Positions 52,766-62,702 of a stretch of DNA of 64,000 nt are shown here, piece by piece. The notes beneath the pieces were generated by a model. It was not told the origin of the DNA. It did not search any database and was given only the letters and a program-made list of their open reading frames with translations. Numbering within the stretch: the stretch's first letter is position 1; each line of letters begins with the position of its first letter. The stretch comes from Indioceanicola profundi (lineage in GTDB: Bacteria > Pseudomonadota > Alphaproteobacteria > Azospirillales > Azospirillaceae), in assembly GCF_003568845.1 (NCBI RefSeq), contig NZ_CP030128.1:186001-250000 (forward strand), read 5' to 3'. Made by a program: the position numbers and the translations under genes.

Positions 52766-54484
52766 TCAAACGTCCCTGGTCACCCGTAGGACTTCCTCAA
52801 TGGTGGTGATGCCATTCAGGGCTTTCAGCACACCATCCTGATACATGGTGCACATCCCTTCGGCCACGGCAGCCCTGTGAATATCCAAGGCCTCGGCCCG
52901 CTTCAGAACGAGGCGACGGATCTCGTCAGTCACGACCAGCACCTCGATCAAGGCGATCTGGCCATGATAACCGCTGCCGTGGCATGCCGGGCAGCCAACC
53001 GGCTCGTACAGTAGAATATCGCGGTTCGGGGATGACGGAAAGCCCATGCGACGCGCCAGCTCTGGCAGGACCCGCTTTGGGCGACGGCAGCCCGGGCAGA
53101 GCTTGCGGACCAGACGCTGGGCCGTCACGCCGGCCAGAGTCGAGGTCACCAGGTAGTCCTCGACTTTCATGTCCAGCAACCGGGTTACGGAACCGGCGGC
53201 GCCGTTAGTATGGAGGGTGGAAAGCACCAGATGGCCCGTCAGGGATGCTTGGATGGCGACCTGGGCCGTCTCCAGGTCGCGCATCTCGCCCACCATGATG
53301 ATGTTGGGATTATGGCGCAGCAGCGTGCGCAGCACCTCAGCAAAGGTCAAACCGATCTGGGACTTCACCTGTATTTGGTTGATGCCGTCAAGCTGGTACT
53401 CGATAGGATCCTCGACGGTGAAGATCTTGCGTTCGGGCCGATTGAGGCGCTGCAAGCTGGCATAGAGTGTCGTGGTTTTGCCGCTGCCGGTCGGGCCGGT
53501 GACCAGAACAATTCCTTCGGGCTTGTCGAGCAAGGCCAAATACCGGTCTAGCGCGTCCGGCGCAAAACCGAGCGCACTGAATTCACTGACCAAGCTCTCG
53601 CGGTCAAGAACCCGCATGGTGATGGCTTCGCCATGCAGCTGGGGCACGGTGGCAACCCGCAGGTCGTAGTCCTTGCCGCGGACAGCGATACGGATACGTC
53701 CGTCCTGCGGTAGGCGGCGTTCAGCGATGTTCAATTTCGCCATGATTTTTATGCGCGAGGCCACGGCAGCGCGCAAGCGGGCGGGCGGCGGTTGCACCTC
53801 TCGCAGAGCGCCATCCACGCGATAGCGGACGCGCAAGCGGTCATGACAGGGTTCAATGTGAATGTCCGAAGCCCGACTTTCGACCGCGCGGGAAATAATT
53901 GAATTAACCAGCCGGATCACAGGGGCTTCGCTTGCGAGGTCGCGAAGTCGCCCGACATCATCGTCCAGCCCATGATCCTCGCCGCCGAGATCGTCCATGA
54001 TCTCATCCACCGCATCCTTGCCGCCGCCATAGAGCCGGTCCAGGGCGATTTCCAGGTCGGAGGGCGCGGCGACATGGATCGAAACGGGCTTGCCGGCCAG
54101 GAAGGACATGGAGCGGGCGGCAAAGGCATCCAGAGGGTCCGCCATTGCCAGGATCACTCTGTCAGGCTCATTGCCAATCGGGAGTATCCTGGACTTGCGC
54201 AAGAACTTCGGACTGGCGGCCTCAAAGACGGGTTCGTCGGGAAAGCTATCGGGCAACGCCAACGGTATATTGAGTTCTTCCGCGCAGGCCTGGGCGACAT
54301 CGCGTTCCTGTACGAGGCCAAGGCGGGTCAGAACGTCTTCGATGCGGTCGCCAGCAGCGGCCAAGCGGAGTGCTCGTTCCAAGGCAGCTGTATCCAACTT
54401 TCCGGTAGACACCAGCCGAGCCGCGAGGCTGCGCTCGTAAGAGTCGCGGTCGACCGTGTCAGCATCCGTCTGCAGCATCTCCAT
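52766..54484 (-). CDS. gspE: Type II secretion ATPase GspE
   Basis: A 572-residue cytoplasmic hexameric ATPase that drives pseudopilus assembly. The N-terminal T2SSE_N domain (~20-170) binds GspL. The C-terminal domain holds Walker A GPTGSGKTTTLYASL, the Asp box FTVEDPIEYQLDGINQIQVK, Walker B IIMVGEMRDLETAQ and the His box SLTGHLVLSTLHTNGA. A tetracysteine zinc motif (CPGC...CPAC) near residue 480 is intact. ATG 54484 has AAAGG upstream and is preferred over 54673. Confidence 0.95.
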   Translation of the reverse strand: MEMLQTDADTVDRDSYERSLAARLVSTGKLDTAALERALRLAAAGDRIEDVLTRLGLVQERDVAQACAEELNIPLALPDSFPDEPVFEAASPKFLRKSRILPIGNEPDRVILAMADPLDAFAARSMSFLAGKPVSIHVAAPSDLEIALDRLYGGGKDAVDEIMDDLGGEDHGLDDDVGRLRDLASEAPVIRLVNSIISRAVESRASDIHIEPCHDRLRVRYRVDGALREVQPPPARLRAAVASRIKIMAKLNIAERRLPQDGRIRIAVRGKDYDLRVATVPQLHGEAITMRVLDRESLVSEFSALGFAPDALDRYLALLDKPEGIVLVTGPTGSGKTTTLYASLQRLNRPERKIFTVEDPIEYQLDGINQIQVKSQIGLTFAEVLRTLLRHNPNIIMVGEMRDLETAQVAIQASLTGHLVLSTLHTNGAAGSVTRLLDMKVEDYLVTSTLAGVTAQRLVRKLCPGCRRPKRVLPELARRMGFPSSPNRDILLYEPVGCPACHGSGYHGQIALIEVLVVTDEIRRLVLKRAEALDIHRAAVAEGMCTMYQDGVLKALNGITTIEEVLRVTRDV

Positions 54485-54495
54485 GGTGGAGCCTT

Positions 54496-55245
54496 TCAAA
54501 ACCAGAACGCAACAGGGCCATATAGCCAAGTAAGCCAAATGCCCATGCACAGGAATGTGCCGAAAGGGACGGGCTCGGTGGGGGACAGAGCCCTTGTTCG
54601 AAGCGACTTGAAGGCAATCATGAACAATGCCAAGAAGGATGCGATCAGCACAACGGAGGGTAAGCCGACCCATGTGACCCAGGCCCCCCCTGCGGCCAGT
54701 AGCTTGGCATCGCCGAGACCAATACCCTCACGCGCTTTGATCTGCTGGTATCCCCACCCTAGAAGGCGGATCGCGCCATAGCCGGCTACAGCTCCGATTG
54801 CGGCAGCGGAGAAGTCCTCTCGCCAGAACAAAAAGGAGGCGCCGAGTCCGAGCAAGACGAGGGGCAGGGTTAGGAAATCGGGCAGGATCAAGCGGGTGCC
54901 ATCGATGCACGCCAGAACCAGCAGGATCCAGCCGAGCAGGCAGCTGGCCCACAGGGCTGGACCCGATATGAGGGTCGCCGCCCAAAGCGCCAAGATCAGA
55001 GCCCCAATCTCGATGGCAGGGTAAAAGACGCTGACCCCGGCATTGCAGTGACGGCAGCGACCACGTGAAACCGCCCAGCTAAGCACAGGGACGAGGTCCA
55101 ATGCGCCAAGCTTGGTTCCGCAGGAAGTGCAGCAAGATCTGCCAACAACGATGCTGGAAGGCACGTCCATCCGCGCCACCACGACACCAAGAAAGCTGCC
55201 GATTACCGGCGACGCAAGAACAGGCAGCACGTCGGTTGCGGTCAT
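54496..55245 (-). CDS. gspO: Prepilin peptidase GspO/PilD
   Basis: A 249-residue inner-membrane aspartyl protease and N-methylase that processes the pseudopilins. The cytoplasmic zinc-binding loop has CTSCG and CRHC. The catalytic Asp residues lie in LACIDGTRLILPD and GIGLGDAKLLAAGGAW. About seven to eight hydrophobic helices. It heads the operon that continues with gspE; 11 bp separate the genes. Retention of all four Cys suggests a full-function enzyme. Confidence 0.94.
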   Translation of the reverse strand: MTATDVLPVLASPVIGSFLGVVVARMDVPSSIVVGRSCCTSCGTKLGALDLVPVLSWAVSRGRCRHCNAGVSVFYPAIEIGALILALWAATLISGPALWASCLLGWILLVLACIDGTRLILPDFLTLPLVLLGLGASFLFWREDFSAAAIGAVAGYGAIRLLGWGYQQIKAREGIGLGDAKLLAAGGAWVTWVGLPSVVLIASFLALFMIAFKSLRTRALSPTEPVPFGTFLCMGIWLTWLYGPVAFWF

Positions 55246-55628
55246 GGCTCACCGCTTCGGAACTTTTCGATGCTCCTCTTCTAGCATAGGCGAGTCATCC
55301 AGGAGGGCCGCTCATTCGAGGCAAACATGCACACCCTTTGAGCGGGCCACGGCACATAGTTGTGCAGCGGCAGGCACTCTCTTCAGGGTGACGACAGGAC
55401 GGATCGGTCCCATGGACCTTGATAGAGGACAGGCCCGAACGACGCCTCGTCGGGAACACCAGGATGGGGCGGCAGATGATCCAATGAAATCTTGACTTAT
55501 TTTGAGCTCGCCCCCCATACGGGCTTAGAAAGCCAACGCCGGTAAGACGGGCGAGGCCGCGTGGAACCGCCAGTGTTGACATTTGCTGTCCTCTTGGCGG
55601 ATCGGCCGGTCGATAAGGGGAGCGATCC
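55246..55628. promoter_or_regulatory. Divergent promoter region between gspO and gspD
   Basis: About 380 bp that must start both halves of the core T2SS, gspO-E-F-G-H-I-J leftwards and gspD rightwards. No specific operator or -10/-35 pair could be fixed with confidence. A single shared control region would make the two units co-regulated. Confidence 0.5.
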
Positions 55629-57932
55629 ATGCGGGGCATGTGCCGATCGGCCTTAATTAACGCTGCCATGTCCATGCAGAATATCGGGGTTCGCTTCGGT
55701 TCGACCCTGCTGGCCGTGTCAATGGCCGCGGGGCTGATCGCGGCTTGTTCCCCGCGTCCGGAGCCGAAGGGCCTCTACACGGCACAGGGCGGCCGGGCGC
55801 AGGGCAGCCCGCAGCCGGGGGGCGCCGCAACCGGGACCCCGCAGCCGGTCGCGGCGGGACTTTCCCAGCAGACAGCGCAGCCGAGGGAATTCTTTGGCAC
55901 CGGCATGCCTCCACAGGGGCGGACGGCAGACGGAACGAACAGGGCCGCCCCCGTCCGTGAATTCGAACAGGCAAATGGCACGATCGCTTTTAACTATGCC
56001 GGTGTCGAGCTGCGCGAGGTCGCACGGGACATTTTGGGCACAGGGCTGGGCTTCAATTATACAGTAGACCCACGAGCACAAGCCGCAATTACAGCGCAAA
56101 CGGCGCCGCTGCCGCGCGATGCTGTTCTGCCTGTGTTCGAAAGCATCCTGCGTACCAGCGGGCTGGCTCTGGTCGAAACCGACGGGCTGTACCGGATCAT
56201 TCCGCTGGAGGATGCCGCGCGAACGGCTGCCGCGCGCGGGAGGGAACGCGCGGGTTACGGTGTGCGCGTTATCCCCCTGCAATCTGTCCAGGCAGCGGAA
56301 CTGAAAAGCGTGCTGGATCCGTTCGTACCTGCGGGCGGCGTGCTGCAGGTCGATCCGCGGCGCAACATCCTGGTGGTGTCCGGACCGGCGACGGCGCTCA
56401 ACGATTTCGCGGATCTGGCCAACGAGTTGGACGTCGACTGGCTGGCAAGCCGGTCCTTCGGCATCTATCCCTTGAAAGTGGGGTCGGCGGAGGATATCGC
56501 CGCGGAGCTCGGCCTGATCCTGGAAGAGGGGGATGGCGGCGGGCCTCTCGCCGGGCTGGTGCGGGTTGTGCCCGTCGAGCGCCTGAACGCGGTGCTGGTG
56601 ATCGCATCGCAGCCAAGCCAGCTGCGGCAGGTAAGGGCTTGGATCGAGCGGCTGGATTATGGCGACGACCAGACCACGCCCCGTATTTTCGAATATTATG
56701 TGCAGAACAGCCGCGCCACGGATCTGGCCAGGGTTCTATCGGAGCTGCTGACATCGAGCAACGTGGTGACGACGGGCGGCGAAACCGCTCCCGGAACAAC
56801 ATCCGGCGAGATCGGCAGCTCAGACTTCTCCTTGAGTGCAACTGGAACCGGAGGCGCGAACGGTCCGGCCGGCGGGCCGCGTGAATCCCTTGCGGACGGA
56901 ACCGCGCCGGATACTGCGCAAGCGTCCGGCCCGGCCGCCAGGATCGCGGAAAGCCGCCAACGGGAACGCTCGGGCTTCGGCGACGACCAGCAGCGGAGGG
57001 GAGGGGGCGGAAGAGGCGGTCAGGATGATGCGCTCGACATGCCGGCCGTCAGGATCGTGGCTGACGAAAAGACAAACGCGCTGGTGATCCTGGCGCGGCC
57101 GCGCGATTACCCGATCGTCGAGAGCATTATCCGGAAGCTCGATATCGTACCCATGCAGGTGCTGATCGAGTCCACGATCGCGGAAGTCACGCTTAATGAT
57201 GAGCTCCGATACGGCATCCAGTACTATCTCAGGGAAGGCAACCATCAATTCCAGCTCAGCCAGGGCGAGACAGGTCCGATTGGCCCAACGGGCATCGGCG
57301 CGGTATTCCCGGGCTTCAACTATGTTCTCACCACCTCCGATGCTGTCGGCGTGATCAGTTTGCTGGACAGCGTCAGCGACGTGAATGTGATCTCGTCGCC
57401 GCAGTTGATGGTTCTGGATCACCAAACGGCGGCTCTGCAGGTCGGCGACCAGGTTCCGGTCGTGACCCAATCGGCGCAAAGCGTGGTCAATCCGGACTCG
57501 CCGATCGTCAACAGCATCGACTATCGCAATACGGGCGTGGTGCTTCAGGTTACGCCGCGGGTGAACGCCAACGGCTTGGTCACGCTGGAGATCGACCAGG
57601 AAGTCAGTGACGTGGCGCGGACAACAAGCTCTACCATCAATTCACCCACGATTTCCCAGCGGCGGATCGTTAGCTCGATTATAGTTCAAGATGGCGAAAC
57701 CATCGCGTTGGGTGGCCTGATCCGGCAGAACGAAACCAACGGGCGGAGCGGCATACCGCTGCTGTCCGATCTTCCGATCATGGGGCCTCTGTTCCGGACA
57801 ACCACCAAGGCGACAGCGCGCACAGAGCTGTTGATTCTGCTTCGACCCAAGGTGATCCGCAACACCACGGACGCACGTACGGTAACGCAGGAACTGCGGG
57901 ATAGGATGCGCGCAATCAAGCCGCTCGAGTAA
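55629..57932 (+). CDS. gspD: Type II secretion secretin GspD
   Basis: A 767-residue outer-membrane secretin. The leader has a possible lipobox (AAGLIAAC, Cys at ~40), so it may be a lipoprotein that needs no separate pilotin. N0 (~115-185: FNYAGVELREVARDILG), N1-N3 domains with a long Gly/Ser-rich insert in N3 (~375-470), and the secretin core (~490-760: VLIESTIAEVTLNDELRYGI, VISSPQLMVLDHQTAALQVG, GVVLQVTPRVNANGLVTLEI, SSIIVQDGETIALGGLIRQN, LLSDLPIMGPLFRTTTK). AGGGGAG precedes ATG 55629. Confidence 0.95.
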   Translation: MRGMCRSALINAAMSMQNIGVRFGSTLLAVSMAAGLIAACSPRPEPKGLYTAQGGRAQGSPQPGGAATGTPQPVAAGLSQQTAQPREFFGTGMPPQGRTADGTNRAAPVREFEQANGTIAFNYAGVELREVARDILGTGLGFNYTVDPRAQAAITAQTAPLPRDAVLPVFESILRTSGLALVETDGLYRIIPLEDAARTAAARGRERAGYGVRVIPLQSVQAAELKSVLDPFVPAGGVLQVDPRRNILVVSGPATALNDFADLANELDVDWLASRSFGIYPLKVGSAEDIAAELGLILEEGDGGGPLAGLVRVVPVERLNAVLVIASQPSQLRQVRAWIERLDYGDDQTTPRIFEYYVQNSRATDLARVLSELLTSSNVVTTGGETAPGTTSGEIGSSDFSLSATGTGGANGPAGGPRESLADGTAPDTAQASGPAARIAESRQRERSGFGDDQQRRGGGGRGGQDDALDMPAVRIVADEKTNALVILARPRDYPIVESIIRKLDIVPMQVLIESTIAEVTLNDELRYGIQYYLREGNHQFQLSQGETGPIGPTGIGAVFPGFNYVLTTSDAVGVISLLDSVSDVNVISSPQLMVLDHQTAALQVGDQVPVVTQSAQSVVNPDSPIVNSIDYRNTGVVLQVTPRVNANGLVTLEIDQEVSDVARTTSSTINSPTISQRRIVSSIIVQDGETIALGGLIRQNETNGRSGIPLLSDLPIMGPLFRTTTKATARTELLILLRPKVIRNTTDARTVTQELRDRMRAIKPLE

Positions 57933-58682
57933 TGGCTTTCAGGCAGCGGGCTGACGGGACACCGGCGAAGTCATGGGGGCTAACGCTCCTGGGTGGGCGA
58001 CGGGCTCTTCTCGATGAGCCAGGCATTACTTTGAACAAAGCAGGTAAAATGATCCGCAAAAAACGTATCTAGCTCGACGGAGTCACGGCCTTAAGTTCCT
58101 GTTTTCCTAAGTAGTTGAAGCATTGCTCGCAAGCAGCCGTGACGAACCTGGCGGGCGTCAAAGCAGAAACGCAACCCCTCTGGCTTACCTAGAAGGAAGG
58201 CGGCCAAATCGAACAGGCAGCGTACCGCCTCAAATCAGCTGGTCTTTCGTGTGCTCTGAATCGGCCTCCTCAAATACAGCCGCCCCTGACCAAGGTCGAG
58301 GGTTGCCAAGGAAGGAAACAGAAGTGACAATTAGGCGTCTGTGCTGATTTGCCGCTTGGCAGATTACTTGGCCACGCAGCAAACGAAGTAAAAACAGGCG
58401 CTTTGGCGCCTGGGAAACAAGCTGCACCGGAAGGATCGATGATGATCTACGTCGTGCTTGTTCCGCACCGAGTTCACCGGAACCGGACAGGGTGCGGCTA
58501 AGCCGCCGTCCTTCCCGCATAAGCAAGAACTATCTGTCCCAGTCGGGGCTCTGTGCTGAAGTAGACAGCATCGGGCTGGTCAGGGCGGGATCCATGCCAG
58601 CTCACGGCCCGTTTTGAGCACCCTCAGCGCTTCTCTTTGCGGTGGGGAGCACCAGTAGAAAACAAATCGAACGGAGGAAACC
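57933..58682. other. Intergenic region after gspD with an isolated terminator
   Basis: About 750 bp without a supported protein gene. It contains a minus-strand intrinsic terminator at 58391-58412 that belongs to no recognised gene. Confidence 0.45.
58391..58412 (-). terminator. Orphan intrinsic terminator, minus strand
   Basis: CAGGCGC / GCGCCTG form a perfect 7-bp stem with a 4-nt loop. On the minus strand it is followed by TTTTTAC. No minus-strand gene is recognised in the 270 bp upstream of it, so it may end an unannotated small RNA or be a relic. Confidence 0.6.
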
Positions 58683-59126
58683 ATGCGTGCACCAGTTGCC
58701 CTGCTTTCTGCGATCTTTCTGATGCAGGCTGTTCCAGCCTTTGCAGCTGAATACGGCACCGCCGACGAGGCAAAGGCCATGCTTCAAAAGGCCGTTGCGG
58801 AAGTGAAGGCCAACAAGGAGGAGGCGCTGCAAAAATTCAGCCAGGGGCAGGAAGGTTTCAAGGATCGCGACCTTTATCCATTTTGCGGCGGCCCGGACGG
58901 CATGTTCACGGCCCATCCCACGCTGGTCGGGAAGAGCCTTCGGGATCTGAAGGACAAAACCGGCAAAGCACTGGGCGAAGAAATCTATAAGACCGCCGAA
59001 GAAGGCGAAATCAACGAGGTCAGCTACATGTGGCCGCGGCCGGGCGAAACGGAGCCCGTCCAAAAGATCAGCTACGTGACCAAAGTCGCGGACCAGGTCT
59101 GCGCGGTTGGCTACTACAAGGAATAA
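58683..59126 (+). CDS. Exported single-Cache-domain protein
   Basis: A 147-residue periplasmic protein: signal peptide LLSAIFLMQAVPAFA, then one sCache_2-type domain (~25-145) with EAKAMLQKAVAEVKANKEEA, LQKFSQGQEGFKDRDLYPFC, MFTAHPTLVGKSLRDLKDKT and ISYVTKVADQVCAVGYYKE. Free-standing Cache proteins of this size bind small carboxylic acids and related ligands; their downstream partner is usually unknown. A strong ACGGAGGAAACC ribosome site precedes ATG 58683. It lies directly upstream of an SGNH hydrolase gene. Confidence 0.88.
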   Translation: MRAPVALLSAIFLMQAVPAFAAEYGTADEAKAMLQKAVAEVKANKEEALQKFSQGQEGFKDRDLYPFCGGPDGMFTAHPTLVGKSLRDLKDKTGKALGEEIYKTAEEGEINEVSYMWPRPGETEPVQKISYVTKVADQVCAVGYYKE

Positions 59127-59211
59127 GGGTTTCCTGACAGTCGGGTCCGAGAGGGCTTCACCATCGACGAGCGGTGCAGCCAGCAACGAACATGTCGTAT
59201 GGGAGGATATC

Positions 59212-60543
59212 ATGATGAACATTGGCTGGATCAGCCGCCGCAGCAGCTTGAAGGCAGCCGCTGCGGCAGTGGCACTCATGATGTTTGCGGGCTTTACCCC
59301 AGCTACCGCCAATGACGACGACCGGAGCTATGGTCGTGGGCATGGGCGAGGGGAGTGGGTGACAGCTTGGGGCACATCCTATCAGCGAACCAGCACGACC
59401 ACCCTCACCGACGCTACAATCCGCATGATCGTGCGACCGACCTTGGGAGGAGATCGTATCCGCATCCGGATTGACAATACCTTCGGCGGGTCCGATCTGC
59501 AGATCGGAACGGCGAGTGTCGGCGAGCGCATCCAAGGCCCGCTGTTGGCCGAAGATTCTATTCGCGTTCTGACGTTCGACGGGTCGACCAGCGTAACTGT
59601 TCCTGTCGGGGGGGTGGTTTATAGTGACCCAGTAAATTTGCGAGTCGGTGCGCAGCAAGATCTAGGCGTCAGCTTGCATGTGATGGGCAGTATCACGCCC
59701 AGCGAAGATGCCAATGGATTCACAACTAACTATTATACGGAAGACGCTGGCGGAGACCAGACCAGGAACGAGAGTGGCGAGACATTCACGCAAACCACCG
59801 TGTCACGTTGGTTTGTCAAGGCGGTCGATGTGATGCCGCATGAGCCGGCAAGCGCGATAGTGGCGCTGGCGGATTCGATTACAGACGGTACTTGCACCAC
59901 TGTAGACGCCAATGAACGTTGGGAAGACATAGTGGCCCAACGTTTCGATTTCCTGAACACGGCTAATAATGGCGCCGACAAGACGGGGAGGGGGCGCAAG
60001 CGCCAGGACGATACATACAACCGGGCTATTGTTAATGAGGGTATTGCGGGGAATACAGTGCTGACTGGGGAAACCTTGACTGAATTCCCGCCGGTAGACA
60101 ACCCACCCGGCTTGGAGCGGCTTGAGCGCGATGTGTTCTCTCATTCAGGGGTGAGTCATGTAGTGCTGTTCGAAGGCACCAATGACATCCGACGTGAAGC
60201 AACAGCCGACGAGTTGATCGCGGGCATGAAGGAGATCATCCGTCGCGTCAAGGCGGAAGGGTTGGAGATTATTGGCACGACAATCATCCCGCGCCACAAT
60301 CGCCCGCCGGTCGAAGGTAATTCGGGCTGGAACGAGGAAAAGACGGCCATCCGGAATCAGGTAAATGCCTGGATTCGGCATGAGGCGGACTTTGACGCGG
60401 TGATCGACTTTGACAAGATTGTTCGCGATCCGAGGAACCCGGACCTGCTCAAGCCAGAATTCAATTGCGGGGATGGCATCCATCCCTCTCCCTACGGCTA
60501 TTACGTGATGGGCAAGTCGGTCAACCTGGGCATTTTCAAGTAA
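59212..60543 (+). CDS. Secreted SGNH/GDSL hydrolase
   Basis: A 443-residue exported hydrolase (signal MNIGWISRRSSLKAAAAAVA with an RR pair, cleaved near ATA-ND). The layout equals the gene at 44077: an N-terminal beta domain (~45-215), then the SGNH core with block I VALADSITDG (Ala where Gly is usual before Asp-Ser), block II IAGNTVLTG, block III FEGTNDIRRE and block V DGIHPSPYGYYVMG. GGGAGGATATC precedes ATG 59212; the next codon is also ATG. A probable cargo of the adjacent T2SS. Confidence 0.9.
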   Translation: MMNIGWISRRSSLKAAAAAVALMMFAGFTPATANDDDRSYGRGHGRGEWVTAWGTSYQRTSTTTLTDATIRMIVRPTLGGDRIRIRIDNTFGGSDLQIGTASVGERIQGPLLAEDSIRVLTFDGSTSVTVPVGGVVYSDPVNLRVGAQQDLGVSLHVMGSITPSEDANGFTTNYYTEDAGGDQTRNESGETFTQTTVSRWFVKAVDVMPHEPASAIVALADSITDGTCTTVDANERWEDIVAQRFDFLNTANNGADKTGRGRKRQDDTYNRAIVNEGIAGNTVLTGETLTEFPPVDNPPGLERLERDVFSHSGVSHVVLFEGTNDIRREATADELIAGMKEIIRRVKAEGLEIIGTTIIPRHNRPPVEGNSGWNEEKTAIRNQVNAWIRHEADFDAVIDFDKIVRDPRNPDLLKPEFNCGDGIHPSPYGYYVMGKSVNLGIFK

Positions 60544-61625
60544 TGCGGGATGCGGGGCTGGCTCTTCCAGTCCCGCAGACCTCGGTGCCGGAAAATGATT
60601 CAGGCCGTACCCGCTGCGGGCTTTCCGGCAGCACAGCGGCCTCCCGCGGAGGATGGCAACAAGTTGCGTTTCAAAAGGGCGTTATGGTTGATCTGGTTCT
60701 TGCCTGCCAAATCAACTCCGCTTGCAGGCCCTAGTCGACGTGCCCTGGCTCTATGCAGCACTACGCCGGAGAATGCGGCCGTCGACGCGCCAATCTCCTT
60801 ACGCGGTACGTTCAATCCGCGCGGTCCGGAGGAAGAACCGCCAGCCTTGTGTCGTCACTTTCGATTCCGGTTCGCCGTTGGTCTGGCGTGGCGGCACTGC
60901 GCCGGCAACCGATTGTGAAGAGCCTATATGGAGCGAGTCGGACGGCACTGACGTTCCGATCGTGGCCCATGCCACAGGCCCATCCAGAAAGCGCAGCTGC
61001 TGATCACGCCCGATCTGGTCAGGCTGTTCAAGGCAGACGTCACTCTGCCAGCGCATAATAACCGAATTGCTGAAGATTCCGTCAATCCGGTCTCCGCTTG
61101 CCTCTTTGATCGCATCCAGGAAGTGCCGCCGGGCACGCGGTGCCTGCAGCCGCTCTATCGCGAGCTGGTTCCCCTAGGTGCTGAGAAGAAGGGAAATGAG
61201 GGACAGGAACAACCGCTATTAGGATAGTGGAGCGCCTTGCCCCCACGAGCAGCTGGGCACGGACAGACGATAAGATCAGTTCGGCTGATGCCTTTTCACC
61301 CCGCTGGTGCCACCATAATCGGGAAGTCACCGCCCCCCGCTTTTGCAATGCGGCCTATGCCGCTGTAGACAGGGCAGACGACATAGCCTTTTTCCCCCGT
61401 TCCATGCTGTGTCTCGTTCCCAGGCTCATCGGCTGGGACTGGCGGTTACCCCGATACCAATCCTCCTATAGCAGCTGTCATCAGCCCGGCTGAAACAAGG
61501 ACAGGAATGGTTCTTGTGGACAGGCAGAGTTTCGTCCGATTTTTTACCGGATCCATTAGACTTCCTAGTCAGGACAGCCCGATAAGGGTGCTGCTAACCT
61601 GAATGCCGCATTAGGGAGAGACACG
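60544..61625. other. Gene-poor stretch before gspL
   Basis: About 1.08 kb. Several short overlapping open frames have no ribosome site or known family. It may be decayed coding DNA. The promoter of gspL-gspM should be near its right end. Confidence 0.45.
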
Positions 61626-62702
61626 ATGGTATCCGTGGGAAGCTTCCTCCAGCCGGCTAAGGTGGCCGCGGCATGGTGGCTCTCTGAACTGGCTGGCCTG
61701 GTTCCGGATCGGCTGCGCTCGCTTCCCCGTCAAGGCGGAAGGCTGGTTCTGCGCCTCGGCACGAACGGCGCAGACTTGCTTGTCGAAGGAGGGCGGGAGA
61801 GCAAGCTAGCTGGCCATATCACCTTTCAAGAGGCAAACCGTGCGTCGGTCTGTAAGCTCGTCGTACAGCTGAATCCAGAACGCGAATGCGCGGCGCATCT
61901 GCAGCTGCCTGCGTCATCTGCGCTCCGGACGACGATACAGCTCCCGATTGCAGCGGAAACTAACCTGCAGGAGGTCATCGATTTCGAGATGGATCGACAG
62001 ACGCCGTTCCGGCCGGAACAGGTCTATACGGCCTCGAAAATCGTGAACCGAGACCCGACCAACCACATTCTTACGGTGGAACTTACGCTGGTTCTGCGCA
62101 GCCTCGCGGATGCCGCAATCCAGCGGGTCGCGACGATGGGCATCACGCCCAAGCGTATCGAGATCGCTCGGACGAAAGGCCAAGGCGCGGATCAGCTCGA
62201 AGTACCAAGCATCGCCGACCGGAGCGGAAAGGCCCGGGACCGCTTAACGCTTGTACTGGGCGGCCTCGCAGCCATACTCGCGATGACAGCACTCACCATT
62301 CCAATCCGGGAGGCGAAGAGGGCGGCCGCGGCAGCCGAACGGGAGTTCGCAGAAGTTCGGGCCACGGCCGAAGCCGTTGCGGATGTCTCACAGAAGCTCG
62401 AAGCGTTGCGCGTCGAAGCGGGTTATCTTGTGAGGCTGAAGAATGCAAAGCCGATGGCATCCGATATCCTGCTGGAGATCACACGACTGATTCCAGACGA
62501 CGCTTGGCTTACCGAACTCGAAATCGCCAGCGACGAAATCCGGGTTAGCGGCTATGCCCGCTCGGCATCCGGTTTGGTGGGGACCCTCGAGGGCTCTAGC
62601 CTTTTCCGTGAAACGGCTTTCCGGGCGCCGGTGATGCTAGATACGAAAGCCGAGCGGGAGCGTTTCAGCCTGTCGGCCCGAATCGATGGAGCAGCGCCAT
62701 GA
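61626..62702 (+). CDS. gspL: Type II secretion GspL-like protein (PilN domain)
   Basis: A 358-residue bitopic inner-membrane protein. The N-terminal ~200 residues are an actin-like cytoplasmic part (LRLGTNGADLLVEGG, NLQEVIDFEMDRQTPFRPEQ, YTASKIVNRDPTNHILTVEL). One helix (RLTLVLGGLAAILAMTALTI) follows, then a coiled coil and a ferredoxin-like periplasmic domain (ITRLIPDDAWLTELEIASDE). The domain order matches GspL, which holds GspE at the membrane. gspM overlaps by 4 bp. Confidence 0.87.
   Translation: MVSVGSFLQPAKVAAAWWLSELAGLVPDRLRSLPRQGGRLVLRLGTNGADLLVEGGRESKLAGHITFQEANRASVCKLVVQLNPERECAAHLQLPASSALRTTIQLPIAAETNLQEVIDFEMDRQTPFRPEQVYTASKIVNRDPTNHILTVELTLVLRSLADAAIQRVATMGITPKRIEIARTKGQGADQLEVPSIADRSGKARDRLTLVLGGLAAILAMTALTIPIREAKRAAAAAEREFAEVRATAEAVADVSQKLEALRVEAGYLVRLKNAKPMASDILLEITRLIPDDAWLTELEIASDEIRVSGYARSASGLVGTLEGSSLFRETAFRAPVMLDTKAERERFSLSARIDGAAP

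Noticed and set aside
53972-54781. A 269-codon open frame on the plus strand
   Set aside because: Antisense to gspE and gspO, both of which carry complete motifs.
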